From Sinomicrobium soli (GTDB lineage Bacteria > Bacteroidota > Bacteroidia > Flavobacteriales > Flavobacteriaceae), in the NCBI RefSeq assembly GCF_003285545.1, contig NZ_QLNV01000004.1:186001-250000 (forward strand): a stretch of 64,000 nt of DNA, written 5' to 3'. Numbering within the stretch: position 1 is the stretch's first letter; each line of letters opens with the position of its first letter. Shown piece after piece: positions 37,128-45,543 of this stretch. The notes beneath the pieces were generated by a model, which was not told where the DNA came from, ran no database searches, and saw only the letters and a program-made list of their open reading frames with translations. Both the position numbers and the translations under genes were made by a program.

Positions 37128-37907
37128 ATGATAAACTCCAGGGAAAAACAGTTAGAGGCAATGGACAGGTTGCTCACCATCATGGACGAGCTCCGGGAAG
37201 GGTGCCCGTGGGACAGGAAGCAGACGATGCAGAGCCTCCGGCACCTCACCATAGAGGAGGTCTATGAGCTGGGGGATGCCATACTGGACCATGATACCGA
37301 AGAGATAAAAAAAGAACTGGGCGATGTGTTGCTCCATATCGTGTTCTATTCGAAGATCGGCAGTGAAACCGGTGATTTTGATATGGCGGATGTAGCCCAT
37401 GCGATCTGCGATAAGCTGGTAGCGCGGCATCCCCATATTTACGGAGATGTTCAGGTACGGGACGAAGCCGATGTGAAAAAGAACTGGGAGAAGATCAAAC
37501 TCGGTGAGGGAAAGAAGAGTGTGCTGGAGGGGGTGCCCCGGAGTCTGCCGGCATTGGTCAAGGCAAGCCGGATACAGGATAAGGTAGCCGGAGTGGGCTT
37601 CGACTGGGAGCAACCTTCACAGGTATGGGAAAAATTGCAGGAAGAGCTACAGGAGTTCCGGGAAGAGGTGGAGGCCGGTGAGCGGGACAAGATGGAGGCC
37701 GAATTCGGCGATGTGCTGTTCAGTATGATCAATTATGCCAGGTTTCTCAACATCGATCCGGAAAATGCCCTTGAAAGAACCAATAAGAAATTCATAAAGC
37801 GCTTTCAATACCTCGAAAGAAAGGCTGCCGAGAATATGAAAAGCCTCGGCGAGATGTCGCTGGACGAAATGGATGTGTTCTGGGAGGAGGCCAAAAAGCT
37901 TCCCTGA
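37128..37907 (+). CDS. mazG: Nucleoside triphosphate pyrophosphohydrolase MazG
   Basis: MazG hydrolyses (d)NTPs to monophosphates and pyrophosphate, limiting damaged nucleotides or ppGpp signalling. The 259 residues hold two MazG domains. The first has GCPWDRKQTMQSLRHLTIEE and KKELGDVLLHIVF; the second, ELQEFREEV and EAEFGDVLFSMINYARF, with the EExxE/ExxD magnesium ligands. The frame is open for 38 codons upstream through the previous terminator; the ATG at 37128 gives the normal family start MINSREKQLEAMDRL. Confidence 0.95.
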   Translation: MINSREKQLEAMDRLLTIMDELREGCPWDRKQTMQSLRHLTIEEVYELGDAILDHDTEEIKKELGDVLLHIVFYSKIGSETGDFDMADVAHAICDKLVARHPHIYGDVQVRDEADVKKNWEKIKLGEGKKSVLEGVPRSLPALVKASRIQDKVAGVGFDWEQPSQVWEKLQEELQEFREEVEAGERDKMEAEFGDVLFSMINYARFLNIDPENALERTNKKFIKRFQYLERKAAENMKSLGEMSLDEMDVFWEEAKKLP

Positions 37908-38065
37908 AACCGGAAGCCCGGAGTTGTGTGGAGTTTTGAATTATAAATTTCGAATGTTGAACTACCGGAAGCACGAAGTCCGGCCCGGTAACCGGAAAGA
38001 ATAACGGATATATTAAGAAAACATGTTAATTTCTGCCCGGAGATGGTTTGGAGGGAGCAAATCGC

Positions 38066-38073
38066 TATCTTTG
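38066..38073 (+). promoter_or_regulatory. Candidate -7 element of the MATE transporter gene
   Basis: TATCTTTG matches TAnnTTTG 20 bases before the ATG. A TTG lies 15 bases further upstream, slightly close. Confidence 0.45.
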
Positions 38074-38092
38074 CCCATTCAATTTTCAGGAG

Positions 38093-39490
38093 ATGTTTTC
38101 ACAGTACACCAGGGAATTTTCCTATAATCTCAAATTGTCTTTTCCGGTAATGCTGGGAATGCTCGGGCATACCTTTGTAGCCTTTGCGGATAACGTTATG
38201 GTGGGGCAGCTGGGTACTGCAGAACTGGCCGCGGTTTCCCTGGGGAACAGTTTTGTCTTTATAGCCATGTCACTGGGTATAGGTTTTTCCACGGCGATCA
38301 CCCCTTTGGTGGCCGAAGCAGACGGAGCGGGAGACGTTGCCGGGGGCAAGGCGGCCCTGAAACACGGGCTGGTACTTTGTACGGGGCTGGGCATAGCCCT
38401 GTTTGCGATACTGATGTTTGCCAAGCCCATGATGTATGCCATGGACCAGCCTCCCGAGGTCGTGGAATACGCCATGCCCTACCTCGACTTGGTCGCGTTT
38501 TCGCTGGTGCCCCTTATTGTTTTCCAGGCCCTTAAACAATTTTCTGACGGGCTTTCGGAAACCAAATATCCCATGTATGCCACCGTAGTGGCCAATATCA
38601 TTAATATCGTACTGAACTACCTGCTGATCTTCGGAAGTTTCGGTTTCCCGAAAATGGGGATCATAGGTGCGGCGATAGGTACCCTGGTCTCCAGGGTGGG
38701 GATGGTCGTCTTCCTGTGGTATCTCTTCCGGCAGCATTCCAAATTTCATCAATATATTTCAGGATTCCGGTTCAGGACATACAGCAGGGCCGTATTTTCC
38801 AAAATTGTAAACCTGGGTTTCCCCTCTGCATTGCAGATGCTTTTTGAAGTGGCCATATTTACATCGGCCATATGGCTCAGCGGGGTATTGGGCAAAAATC
38901 CCCAGGCGGCCAACCAGATAGCACTGAACCTTTCCAGCATGACTTTTATGGTAGCTACAGGGCTCAGTGTTGCGGCCATGATACGCGTGGGAAACCAGAA
39001 AGGGCTCGGGAATTTTTACGCCTTGCGAAAGATCGCCTTTTCGGTGTTTCTGCTCACTGTTATACTGGATGTGATTTTTGCCCTTTGTTTCTGGATATTC
39101 CGCGACTGGCTTCCTACAATGTATCTCGACCAGAGCGACCTCGCCGATAAGGTAAACAGTACGGAAGTGATGGCCACGGCATCCCGCCTGCTTATGGTAG
39201 CCGCGGTATTCCAGATATCAGACGGCTTACAGGTGGCGGTACTGGGAGCGCTTCGGGGCCTCCAGGATGTAAAGATCCCTACTTTTATTACTTTTGTAGC
39301 CTATTGGCTGATCGGGTTTCCCGTCTCCTATTACCTGGGGCTGCATACCGAATGGAGGAGTACCGGAATATGGATAGGCCTGCTCGCCGGACTCTCGGTG
39401 TCGGCAGTGCTTTTGTTTATGAGGTTCAATCACCTGACCAATAAACTGATCAGAACAGCGCATGCCGATGCGAACCTGCCCGTTCGGTGA
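38093..39490 (+). CDS. MATE family multidrug/cation antiporter
   Basis: The 465-residue inner-membrane protein has about twelve helices in two homologous halves, and is predicted to export cationic drugs or metabolites in exchange for Na+ or H+. NorM-like motifs are visible: LSFPVMLGMLGHTFVAFADN, MVGQLGTAELAAVSLGNS, and in the second half NLGFPSALQMLFEVAIF. I start at MFSQYTREFSYNL; a TTG at 38048 would precede a predicted promoter. The C-terminal ten residues are polar. The substrate cannot be read from sequence. Confidence 0.93.
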   Translation: MFSQYTREFSYNLKLSFPVMLGMLGHTFVAFADNVMVGQLGTAELAAVSLGNSFVFIAMSLGIGFSTAITPLVAEADGAGDVAGGKAALKHGLVLCTGLGIALFAILMFAKPMMYAMDQPPEVVEYAMPYLDLVAFSLVPLIVFQALKQFSDGLSETKYPMYATVVANIINIVLNYLLIFGSFGFPKMGIIGAAIGTLVSRVGMVVFLWYLFRQHSKFHQYISGFRFRTYSRAVFSKIVNLGFPSALQMLFEVAIFTSAIWLSGVLGKNPQAANQIALNLSSMTFMVATGLSVAAMIRVGNQKGLGNFYALRKIAFSVFLLTVILDVIFALCFWIFRDWLPTMYLDQSDLADKVNSTEVMATASRLLMVAAVFQISDGLQVAVLGALRGLQDVKIPTFITFVAYWLIGFPVSYYLGLHTEWRSTGIWIGLLAGLSVSAVLLFMRFNHLTNKLIRTAHADANLPVR

Positions 39491-39557
39491 ACAAGGTGGC
39501 ACGGTTTTAAATCTCGCTTGGCGTGAGTGAAACATTTAATTTCAAAAGAGAACGCAC

Positions 39558-39782
39558 ATGGAGCTTCCGAAATTTTTACTTGGCGATAATACCGATTATC
39601 CCGATGCCATTTTTGTAATACATACCGATTATCCCCGTTTTATTATCAACCTTGCCGACGACGAGGTGGAATGGCTTGAGGATTTTGACCCTTCGGATGA
39701 AAAAGAACTGGAAACAGAAGTGGAAAACCTCATCAGCCAGGCCACCGACTTCTACGACCGGGAAATAGAACGTTATGAGTAA
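39558..39782 (+). CDS. Small acidic conserved protein, unknown function
   Basis: The 74-residue product is strongly acidic (for example VEWLEDFDPSDEKELETEVE), with no signal peptide or membrane helix. MELPKFLLGDNTDYPDAIFV and IHTDYPRFIINLADDEVEW form a beta-rich N-terminal part, followed by a C-terminal helix. I recognise the type from Flavobacteriaceae genomes but know no function. It lies between the MATE and PAP2 genes with short gaps. Confidence 0.75.
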   Translation: MELPKFLLGDNTDYPDAIFVIHTDYPRFIINLADDEVEWLEDFDPSDEKELETEVENLISQATDFYDREIERYE

Positions 39783-39863
39783 CGGTCTTTTCTTTTACAC
39801 CGCTGCTTCACGCCGGCCGGGATATGACCTGAAGTTAAAAACCGGATATGACAATATGCAGTT

Positions 39864-40439
39864 ATGTGGGACAGATTAATAGCATATGACCGGGAGATCT
39901 TCCTGTTGCTGAATAACCTCGGCACCGAAGGATGGGATGGTTTCTGGCTGTTTATTACAGACAAGCTCGCATCGCTCCCCCTGTACCTCTTGTTGTTGTA
40001 TATGTGTGTCAGAAAACTGGGATGGAGATCTACGGTATGGGTGCTTGTTACTACGGCCCTGATGATCACCTGTACCGATCAGCTGGCCAATGTTTTCAAG
40101 GATGGTTTTCAACGCTTGCGCCCCTGCCACGACCCGTTGCTACGGGACAGTATGCGCATCCTGAAATGCGGTGGGAAATTCGGTTATTTTTCCGCTCATG
40201 CCGCCAGTACCTTTGCAGTGGCTACCTTCTTTTCCCTGTTGTTGAAGCGCTATTACCGTTTTCTTCCCCCCGTACTACTGCTGTGGGCTTCCGTAGTGTC
40301 GTACAGCCGTATATATCTTGGGGTTCACTTTCCGGGAGATGTGCTTACCGGGCTGTTTTTCGGAGTGCTGACCGGAGGGGTGCTGTTCCTGCTGCTGAAG
40401 CAGCTCCTGCACAAATTCGCAGGAAAACCTCTACGCTGA
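39864..40439 (+). CDS. PAP2-family membrane phosphatase (undecaprenyl-diphosphatase-like)
   Basis: The 191-residue integral membrane protein has about five helices and the three phosphatase motifs: KDGFQRLRP, YFSAHAAS and SRIYLGVHFPGD (which supplies the nucleophile His). Such enzymes dephosphorylate undecaprenyl diphosphate or lipid A phosphates on the periplasmic side. The second motif has SAH where the textbook form has SGH, a substitution seen in active relatives. It converges on the lipid glycosylation cluster, which fits a polyprenyl- or lipid-phosphate substrate, but the exact one is not determined. Confidence 0.85.
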   Translation: MWDRLIAYDREIFLLLNNLGTEGWDGFWLFITDKLASLPLYLLLLYMCVRKLGWRSTVWVLVTTALMITCTDQLANVFKDGFQRLRPCHDPLLRDSMRILKCGGKFGYFSAHAASTFAVATFFSLLLKRYYRFLPPVLLLWASVVSYSRIYLGVHFPGDVLTGLFFGVLTGGVLFLLLKQLLHKFAGKPLR

Positions 40440-40443
40440 AATG

Positions 40444-41130
40444 CTACTCCGGAGCCCCGTTTTCCTTCTTTTCGAAAATATGCCGGTTAAAAGGGGCCAG
40501 GAAGATCAGGAAAAAAAGTATCCCGAATGCGAGTTCGTACACCTCCCATTTCCGGTCGGCGGGGATGATGCTTACCAGTATGGTACAGGCGATAAATGCA
40601 ATGGTGTGCTTCCATGCCACTATGGGAACGGCAAAAGTGTCGGCCAGGTTTTTTACCCATCGGGTTTTCCGGTACAAAAGGGGCACGATAAGCAGGTAGG
40701 TGACCATGACAACCATTAACAGCTGGCTGAAAATAAGCTTGTTTATCTTGGTGTCTCCCACAACCAGGTTGTGAAGGTTGGTCTCTCCCTGTGCATTGTT
40801 CTCTACAAAGAAATCCCCCGAGGTAATCCCGAATATCCGTTGTCCCCATGATATTTCTTCTCCCGCAGCAAAAAAGAAGAGTACGGCAAAGATGACGGTA
40901 CCTGTTTTCCAGAGTATTTTCTTGTATTTCCACCCCCTGAAAAGGTGATATATGCAAAGCAGGCTCACCCCCAGGAGCATCAGGGCAGTTTCGTTTTCCA
41001 CAAGGCCATCCTCCTGTGCATAGTGTTCGTTGAACAGCATTTCGTCGGTAAAACCGAAATAGAGGCTGTTGACAAAAGTTACGAGAAGGAACATAAATCC
41101 TAATAGTTCTGTTTTGCTGAGATTTTTCAT
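40444..41130 (-). CDS. Multi-pass membrane protein with conserved EExxWGQR motif, unknown function
   Basis: The 228 residues form about six helices. Polar residues are clustered unusually for a simple structural protein: EDGLVENETALMLLG (residues 40-54), AGEEISWGQRIFG (89-101) and NAQGETNLHN (112-121). These place several Glu, Gln, Asn, Arg and His residues at membrane borders, suggesting an active site. I recall similar proteins in Proteobacteria and Bacteroidota as uncharacterised, with the same EExSWGQR and ENLHN elements. It is convergent with the PAP2 gene and downstream of the glycosyltransferase cluster. Confidence 0.8.
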   Translation of the reverse strand: MKNLSKTELLGFMFLLVTFVNSLYFGFTDEMLFNEHYAQEDGLVENETALMLLGVSLLCIYHLFRGWKYKKILWKTGTVIFAVLFFFAAGEEISWGQRIFGITSGDFFVENNAQGETNLHNLVVGDTKINKLIFSQLLMVVMVTYLLIVPLLYRKTRWVKNLADTFAVPIVAWKHTIAFIACTILVSIIPADRKWEVYELAFGILFFLIFLAPFNRHIFEKKENGAPE

Positions 41131-41296
41131 GGTGTTTGTTTTTTAGGTCCGAAGTCCGTTGTCCGAAGAATATTTACTTCCGACTTCGGTCTTCCGACTA
41201 TTTTACTGCCACTTTCTGATCTCCGGACTTCAAGTCCGGGTTTAGTCAGATTATGCGCATAAACTAAATAACTGAATAACCTATTAACCCGATAAC
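41131..41296. repeat. Intergenic region rich in inverted GTCCGAAG/CTTCCGAC repeats
   Basis: Between the membrane protein and GT39 genes, TCCGAAGTCCG-type motifs near 41147-41170 are mirrored by CTTCCGACTTCGG near 41180-41200. A near-perfect palindrome CCGGACTTcAAGTCCGG lies at 41223-41239. TAACT/TAACC-rich low-complexity sequence follows to the stop. No gene is seen. Confidence 0.6.
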
Positions 41297-42940
41297 CTAT
41301 TCCCCTACGAGGATATAATACCGGGTTAACAGCCGGAGCTTATAGTCTCTTTCATTTTTTCCTGCGGTGTAATTGATATCGTATGTATCCCTGAGCCGGA
41401 GGTTGTATTCCGGGGCAAAGATACGTTTAAATTCGTCTTCCGCTGCAGGGGGTACCAGGACCCCGAATTTTTTTTCAGCAGGGGTAAACCCGGAATGCGG
41501 TGCATCGATCCGGGGTGCCGGCCGGCCGTACTCCCATACGGTTTCCGGGGCTATCTCGCCGTAAGAGTAGACCGGGATACCTTCCTGTGCCGCCTCTTGT
41601 GCCAGGTGGTCTATGTTGTTGAAATCGGGATTGTCGTTACTGAATGTGTTTTCGAGGGGAAACCCGAAAAGGATGATGCCCATGATAAAGGCTACGGTAA
41701 GCAGAAAGACGCGGTGTATGTTTTTTTGCCTCAGGCCCCGGATGATGAGTATACCGGTAGTAAAAAGGAATACAGAAGCCGTTATATAGGCTATCCATAA
41801 TCCCTGTAATTCCCTGCCGAAAAAGAGATACCCTGCTATGGGGAAGGCGATCCCGATAAAGGCGATCAGGCCGTAATTGAAATATACCGGGAACTTTTCT
41901 GCCCTGCTGCGCATTTCGGGAAACCGGCGTACCAGGTACTCGATGTAAAAAGCCGTATTCATGGCGAGAGGGATAAGGACCGGAAGGAGGTATCGCGATT
42001 TCTTTTCCGGGATGACAGACAGCAATACTACCGAGCCCAGGGTCCATAGCCAGGAAAACAGATACGCCTTTTTATCGCTTACCCGGTTTTTCAGGTACGG
42101 GTACAGCAGCCCGGTAAAGGCCGGGATCGTCCAGATCCCGCTTTGGGTAAAGAAGCTCCAGTAATAATAAAACGGGCGTATGTTGTAGCCCGACCAGTTG
42201 GCGGTTTCTTCACTGGCTATGGCCATAAAAGCCACCGGGTCGGCAAGCCGTACGTATACGAACCACCAAAGCCCTGAAATGATCGCCGTAATGAGAAATA
42301 ACAGGGCAGGCATGACCTTTTTCCGGAAATTGCCGTACCCGTAAGCAATACCATAGGCAATGGCAAAAGGTAAAAAGAGCGTATACAGCGAAACAGGCCC
42401 CTTGCTCAGAAACGAAGCCCCGGTAAAAAGCCCGGCCAGCAAGGCATTCTTCCAGATATTTTTCCTTTCCCGAAGGAGGAGGTAAAGGAAATATATGGCA
42501 GTGACCATAAAGCTGTGGGTGAAAATATCCCACTGCCCGTTACGCCCGGAAAAAATAACATAGAAAGAAGTAGCCAGGATCAGCCCGGCGTAAAGGCTCA
42601 GGGTTTGTTGTCCGTGTATCTTCCGGTTGAACCTGTACATTACCAATACCATCAGTGTAGCAGCCATGGCGGCCGGAAGCCGGAGTGCAAACAGGCTTTT
42701 CAAGCCGAAAGCTGCTCCCGAAAGTGCCGTAAGCCAGGTGGGGAGCGGCGGTTTTTCGTAACGGGGCATGCCATTGAGGGTGGTGAGCAGCCAGTGACCG
42801 TCATGAAGCATTTCACGTGCCGTAATAAAATTCCTGGCTTCCATGATGTTGACATACAGTTCGTCCAGGTTAAAAAAGAAGATCACCAGGCATGACAGCA
42901 GCAGTACCGGTACGGGATATTTCTCGATAAGTTTAGTCAT
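41297..42940 (-). CDS. GT39/ArnT-like membrane glycosyltransferase
   Basis: The 547-residue protein has an ArnT/PMT-type plan: about twelve membrane helices and a C-terminal periplasmic domain. The first periplasmic loop has the acidic catalytic region (ELYVNIMEARNFITAREM) and the family PRYEKPPLPTWLTAL motif. Such enzymes move a sugar from a polyprenyl-phosphate donor to lipid A, protein or glycan in the periplasm. The gene overlaps the double LAB_N gene by eight bases, and a GT2 enzyme that could make the polyprenyl-sugar donor is next upstream, so the three form a donor-synthesis, handling and transfer set. Confidence 0.88.
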   Translation of the reverse strand: MTKLIEKYPVPVLLLSCLVIFFFNLDELYVNIMEARNFITAREMLHDGHWLLTTLNGMPRYEKPPLPTWLTALSGAAFGLKSLFALRLPAAMAATLMVLVMYRFNRKIHGQQTLSLYAGLILATSFYVIFSGRNGQWDIFTHSFMVTAIYFLYLLLRERKNIWKNALLAGLFTGASFLSKGPVSLYTLFLPFAIAYGIAYGYGNFRKKVMPALLFLITAIISGLWWFVYVRLADPVAFMAIASEETANWSGYNIRPFYYYWSFFTQSGIWTIPAFTGLLYPYLKNRVSDKKAYLFSWLWTLGSVVLLSVIPEKKSRYLLPVLIPLAMNTAFYIEYLVRRFPEMRSRAEKFPVYFNYGLIAFIGIAFPIAGYLFFGRELQGLWIAYITASVFLFTTGILIIRGLRQKNIHRVFLLTVAFIMGIILFGFPLENTFSNDNPDFNNIDHLAQEAAQEGIPVYSYGEIAPETVWEYGRPAPRIDAPHSGFTPAEKKFGVLVPPAAEDEFKRIFAPEYNLRLRDTYDINYTAGKNERDYKLRLLTRYYILVGE

Positions 42941-43556
42941 GTTGTTTTCTTAAGATCATCAGGTTTCTCATATAGATAACACAACCGAAGAGGTGCCCGG
43001 TCATCAGTACGGGGTCCTTTCGCAGTACGGCGTATACGAGAATGAGAAGGGCCCCGGTAAGGCTCAGTATCCAGAAGCCTGCGGGAAGTAATGATTCCTT
43101 TTTGCGTTCGGAGTATATCCATTGGTATACAAAGCGAAAGGTAAAGATCAGCTGTGCGGCACTTCCCAGGATAAGGAGCCACAGGGGAATATCCTCATTC
43201 CGGAAAAGATTGGCGATATCCATGGTGTTGTTATTGTAATAGTAAACCACTATTATAAACGGAAAAAGCCATAAAAAAGTACGGAATATCTGCGGTAATC
43301 CGCTCCATGCTCCCTGTATCTGCATGTTTCTTATATAGATGAAATAGGTAAGGGTCTGCCCCAGCATGATGGCAAAGTCGTGACGCAGGTAGCCGTATAC
43401 GAACAACAGGAAAGAAGCCAGCAGGCTCAACTGCCAGAAAAGCCTGGGAGTGAGTACTGTCTTGTTTTTTTCCGAGAGGATCCACTGTAACAGCAACCGG
43501 CTCGAAAACAGCAGCTGGGCGACGAAACCTATGGCGTAGATGATCCAGTTTTGCAT
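42933..43556 (-). CDS. Double LAB_N-domain membrane protein
   Basis: The 207 residues contain two copies of the LAB_N domain (lipid-A-disaccharide synthase N-terminal type), about 5-75 and 128-200. The first has FVAQLLFSSRLLLQWILSE and YFIYIRNMQIQG; the second, SAAQLIFTFRFVYQWIYSE and GCVIYMRNLMI. Each has two or three helices with the RxxxQW..SE and YxRN signatures. The domain occurs beside dolichol-phosphate-type GT2 enzymes and may help handle or flip a polyprenyl-linked sugar; this is inferred. It abuts the GT2 gene with no gap. Confidence 0.87.
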   Translation of the reverse strand: MQNWIIYAIGFVAQLLFSSRLLLQWILSEKNKTVLTPRLFWQLSLLASFLLFVYGYLRHDFAIMLGQTLTYFIYIRNMQIQGAWSGLPQIFRTFLWLFPFIIVVYYYNNNTMDIANLFRNEDIPLWLLILGSAAQLIFTFRFVYQWIYSERKKESLLPAGFWILSLTGALLILVYAVLRKDPVLMTGHLFGCVIYMRNLMILRKQHD

Positions 43557-44270
43557 TTAACCCTTCTTGGCTATGGTGTAGTTAATATATTTCTTTTTCA
43601 TCCAGAGATAGGCAAAGCAGTCGGCCAGCGGCCCCAGCAACCTGTTCCAGAGCCCGAACTTGGCTTTTCCGGCCATTCTCGGAAAATGCCGGACGGGAAC
43701 CTGCAAGATCTTGCCCTGCTGCAAAAGGATCATGGCCGGCAGAAAGCGGTGCAGCCCCTTGAACATGGGAATACGCCTGGCATATTCTGTCCTGATCACC
43801 TTGAGCGGGCAACCGGTATCGTCCATGCCGTCGTTGGTAAAAGCCCTTCTTATTTTGTTTGCGATCAGGGACGACATGTTTTTGACAAAGGAATCCTTGC
43901 GGCTTGCCCTTACCCCGGTTACGAGGTCGTATTCCCCTATGTGTTGCAGCAGCAGATCGAAATCTTCGGGAGCCGTCTGCAGGTCGGAGTCCATATAACC
44001 TACGAGAGGGGTGTCTGCATGGTCGAACCCCGCCTTGATCGCAGCGCTGAGGCCGCGGTTTTCCGCGAATTCCAGGAAATGAAATTCCGAGTGCCGCCCG
44101 CAGATACCTTCTATGAGCTGCTGGCTCCGGTCGGAAGAACCGTCGTTGATGAGAAGGACCTGTGTGCCGGTCTTTGTGTTGGAAATATAAGCGCTGAGCT
44201 CCTGTTCTAAGCGTTCGAGGTTTTCTTCTTCGTTGTATATGGGGACAATAATGGTAAACTCGTAATTCAT
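43557..44270 (-). CDS. GT2 family polyprenyl-phosphate glycosyltransferase
   Basis: The 237-residue enzyme resembles dolichol-phosphate mannose synthase and ArnC: FTIIVPIYNEEENLERL at the N-terminus, VLLINDGSSDRS, and MDSDLQTAPEDF with the DxD metal motif. RHFPRMAGKAKFGLWNRL lies near the end. It lacks long C-terminal membrane helices, so it is probably peripheral on the cytoplasmic face, transferring a sugar onto undecaprenyl phosphate. I start at MNYEFTI (44270); an upstream in-frame start adds 17 atypical residues. It heads the GT2-LAB_N-GT39 operon. Confidence 0.92.
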   Translation of the reverse strand: MNYEFTIIVPIYNEEENLERLEQELSAYISNTKTGTQVLLINDGSSDRSQQLIEGICGRHSEFHFLEFAENRGLSAAIKAGFDHADTPLVGYMDSDLQTAPEDFDLLLQHIGEYDLVTGVRASRKDSFVKNMSSLIANKIRRAFTNDGMDDTGCPLKVIRTEYARRIPMFKGLHRFLPAMILLQQGKILQVPVRHFPRMAGKAKFGLWNRLLGPLADCFAYLWMKKKYINYTIAKKG

Positions 44271-44393
44271 CCTCGGTATTAATAACGGCACCGATAAGAC
44301 CGGTGCACTTTCAACACGCAAAGATGAAAAAAATATCTGGTTTTGCCGGGAAATAGTATTGTATATGCGGAAATAAACTTCAAAAGTTTATTG

Positions 44394-45404
44394 TTAAGAG
44401 TTTCTTTTCCAGTTTCTTAACAGCCTGTCGGCGGCCTTAAAGGGAGTGGTCTTATTGTGTTCCAGATCGGAAAAAGCCTCTTCCAGCAGTTTTTTTATTT
44501 GCCCATCTTCGTAAAAACGGGCCTTCAGGCGTTCCTCTATGGTCTGTATAAGCCAGTATCTGTTCTGGGCGGTACGTTTCCCGGCAAAATGGCCATTCTC
44601 CGTATTGACTGTAACGTAGTCCTGTATAAGCTCCCATATTTCGGGAATCCCGTTCTTTTCAACGGCAGAAGCCATAAGTACCCGGGGAACCCATCCGTTC
44701 TCCTTGGGAGGGAAAAGATGCAGGGCCCTGGAAAATTCGTTCCTGGCCTTCCGGGCTGCCCTGATGTTTTCTCCGTCTGCCTTGTTGATGACAATGGCGT
44801 CGGCCATTTCCACTATGCCCCGTTTGATCCCCTGGAGTTCGTCACCCGCTCCTGCGATCTTGAGCAGCAGAAAAAAATCGACCATACCGTGTACGGCGAT
44901 CTCTCCCTGGCCCACCCCGACGGTTTCCACGATAATACTATCGAACCCGCAGGCTTCGCAAAGGATGATGGTTTCTCTTGTTTTCCGGGCTACTCCCCCG
45001 GGCGAAGCTCCCGAAGGGGAGGGGCGGATAAAGGCATCCGGGTCCCGTACGAGCTCTTCCATCCGGGTCTTGTCGCCGAGAATGCTTCCCTTGCTCAATG
45101 TACTGCTGGGATCTACGGCCAGCACGGCAACCTTTTTCCCCAGGCCGGTGAGGTACTTTCCGAAAGCCTCGATAAAGGTACTCTTTCCGGCCCCCGGAAC
45201 GCCGGTAATCCCTATGCGGACGGAACGGTTGGCATGGGGAAGGCATCCTTCTATAATGGCCTGGGCATCGGCCTGGTGTTCCGGATGGGTGCTTTCAACC
45301 AGGGTGATGGCACGACTGAGTGCTACGGTATCGCCGGCGCAGAGTTTTGCCGTGAGTTCTTCCGGGGGTATCCTGGACCTTTTGAACCTTCCGGCAGCAT
45401 GCAT
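44394..45404 (-). CDS. meaB: Methylmalonyl-CoA mutase-associated GTPase MeaB
   Basis: MeaB (ArgK family) is a G3E P-loop GTPase that protects and reloads adenosylcobalamin-dependent methylmalonyl-CoA mutase. Walker A is GVPGAGKSTF, switch regions include VLAVDPSSTLSKGSILGDKT and VETVGVGQGE, and the base-recognition motif is INKADG. All match ArgK/MeaB. The ATG at 45404 gives 336 residues; a TTG at 45467 would add 21. No mutase gene is in the window, so its partner lies elsewhere. Confidence 0.93.
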   Translation of the reverse strand: MHAAGRFKRSRIPPEELTAKLCAGDTVALSRAITLVESTHPEHQADAQAIIEGCLPHANRSVRIGITGVPGAGKSTFIEAFGKYLTGLGKKVAVLAVDPSSTLSKGSILGDKTRMEELVRDPDAFIRPSPSGASPGGVARKTRETIILCEACGFDSIIVETVGVGQGEIAVHGMVDFFLLLKIAGAGDELQGIKRGIVEMADAIVINKADGENIRAARKARNEFSRALHLFPPKENGWVPRVLMASAVEKNGIPEIWELIQDYVTVNTENGHFAGKRTAQNRYWLIQTIEERLKARFYEDGQIKKLLEEAFSDLEHNKTTPFKAADRLLRNWKRNS

Positions 45405-45543
45405 GGCATTTCCCCGAATGCCCCCCGGGGTTTCCTCGCTGTTGTCTGATGTTGCCTTGTTGCTCAAAAGTATCGAGGTTATTAAGTTATTAGGTTACTG
45501 GGTTATTGAGTGTTTCCTGAGTAACTGAACAACCCGTTTTGAT

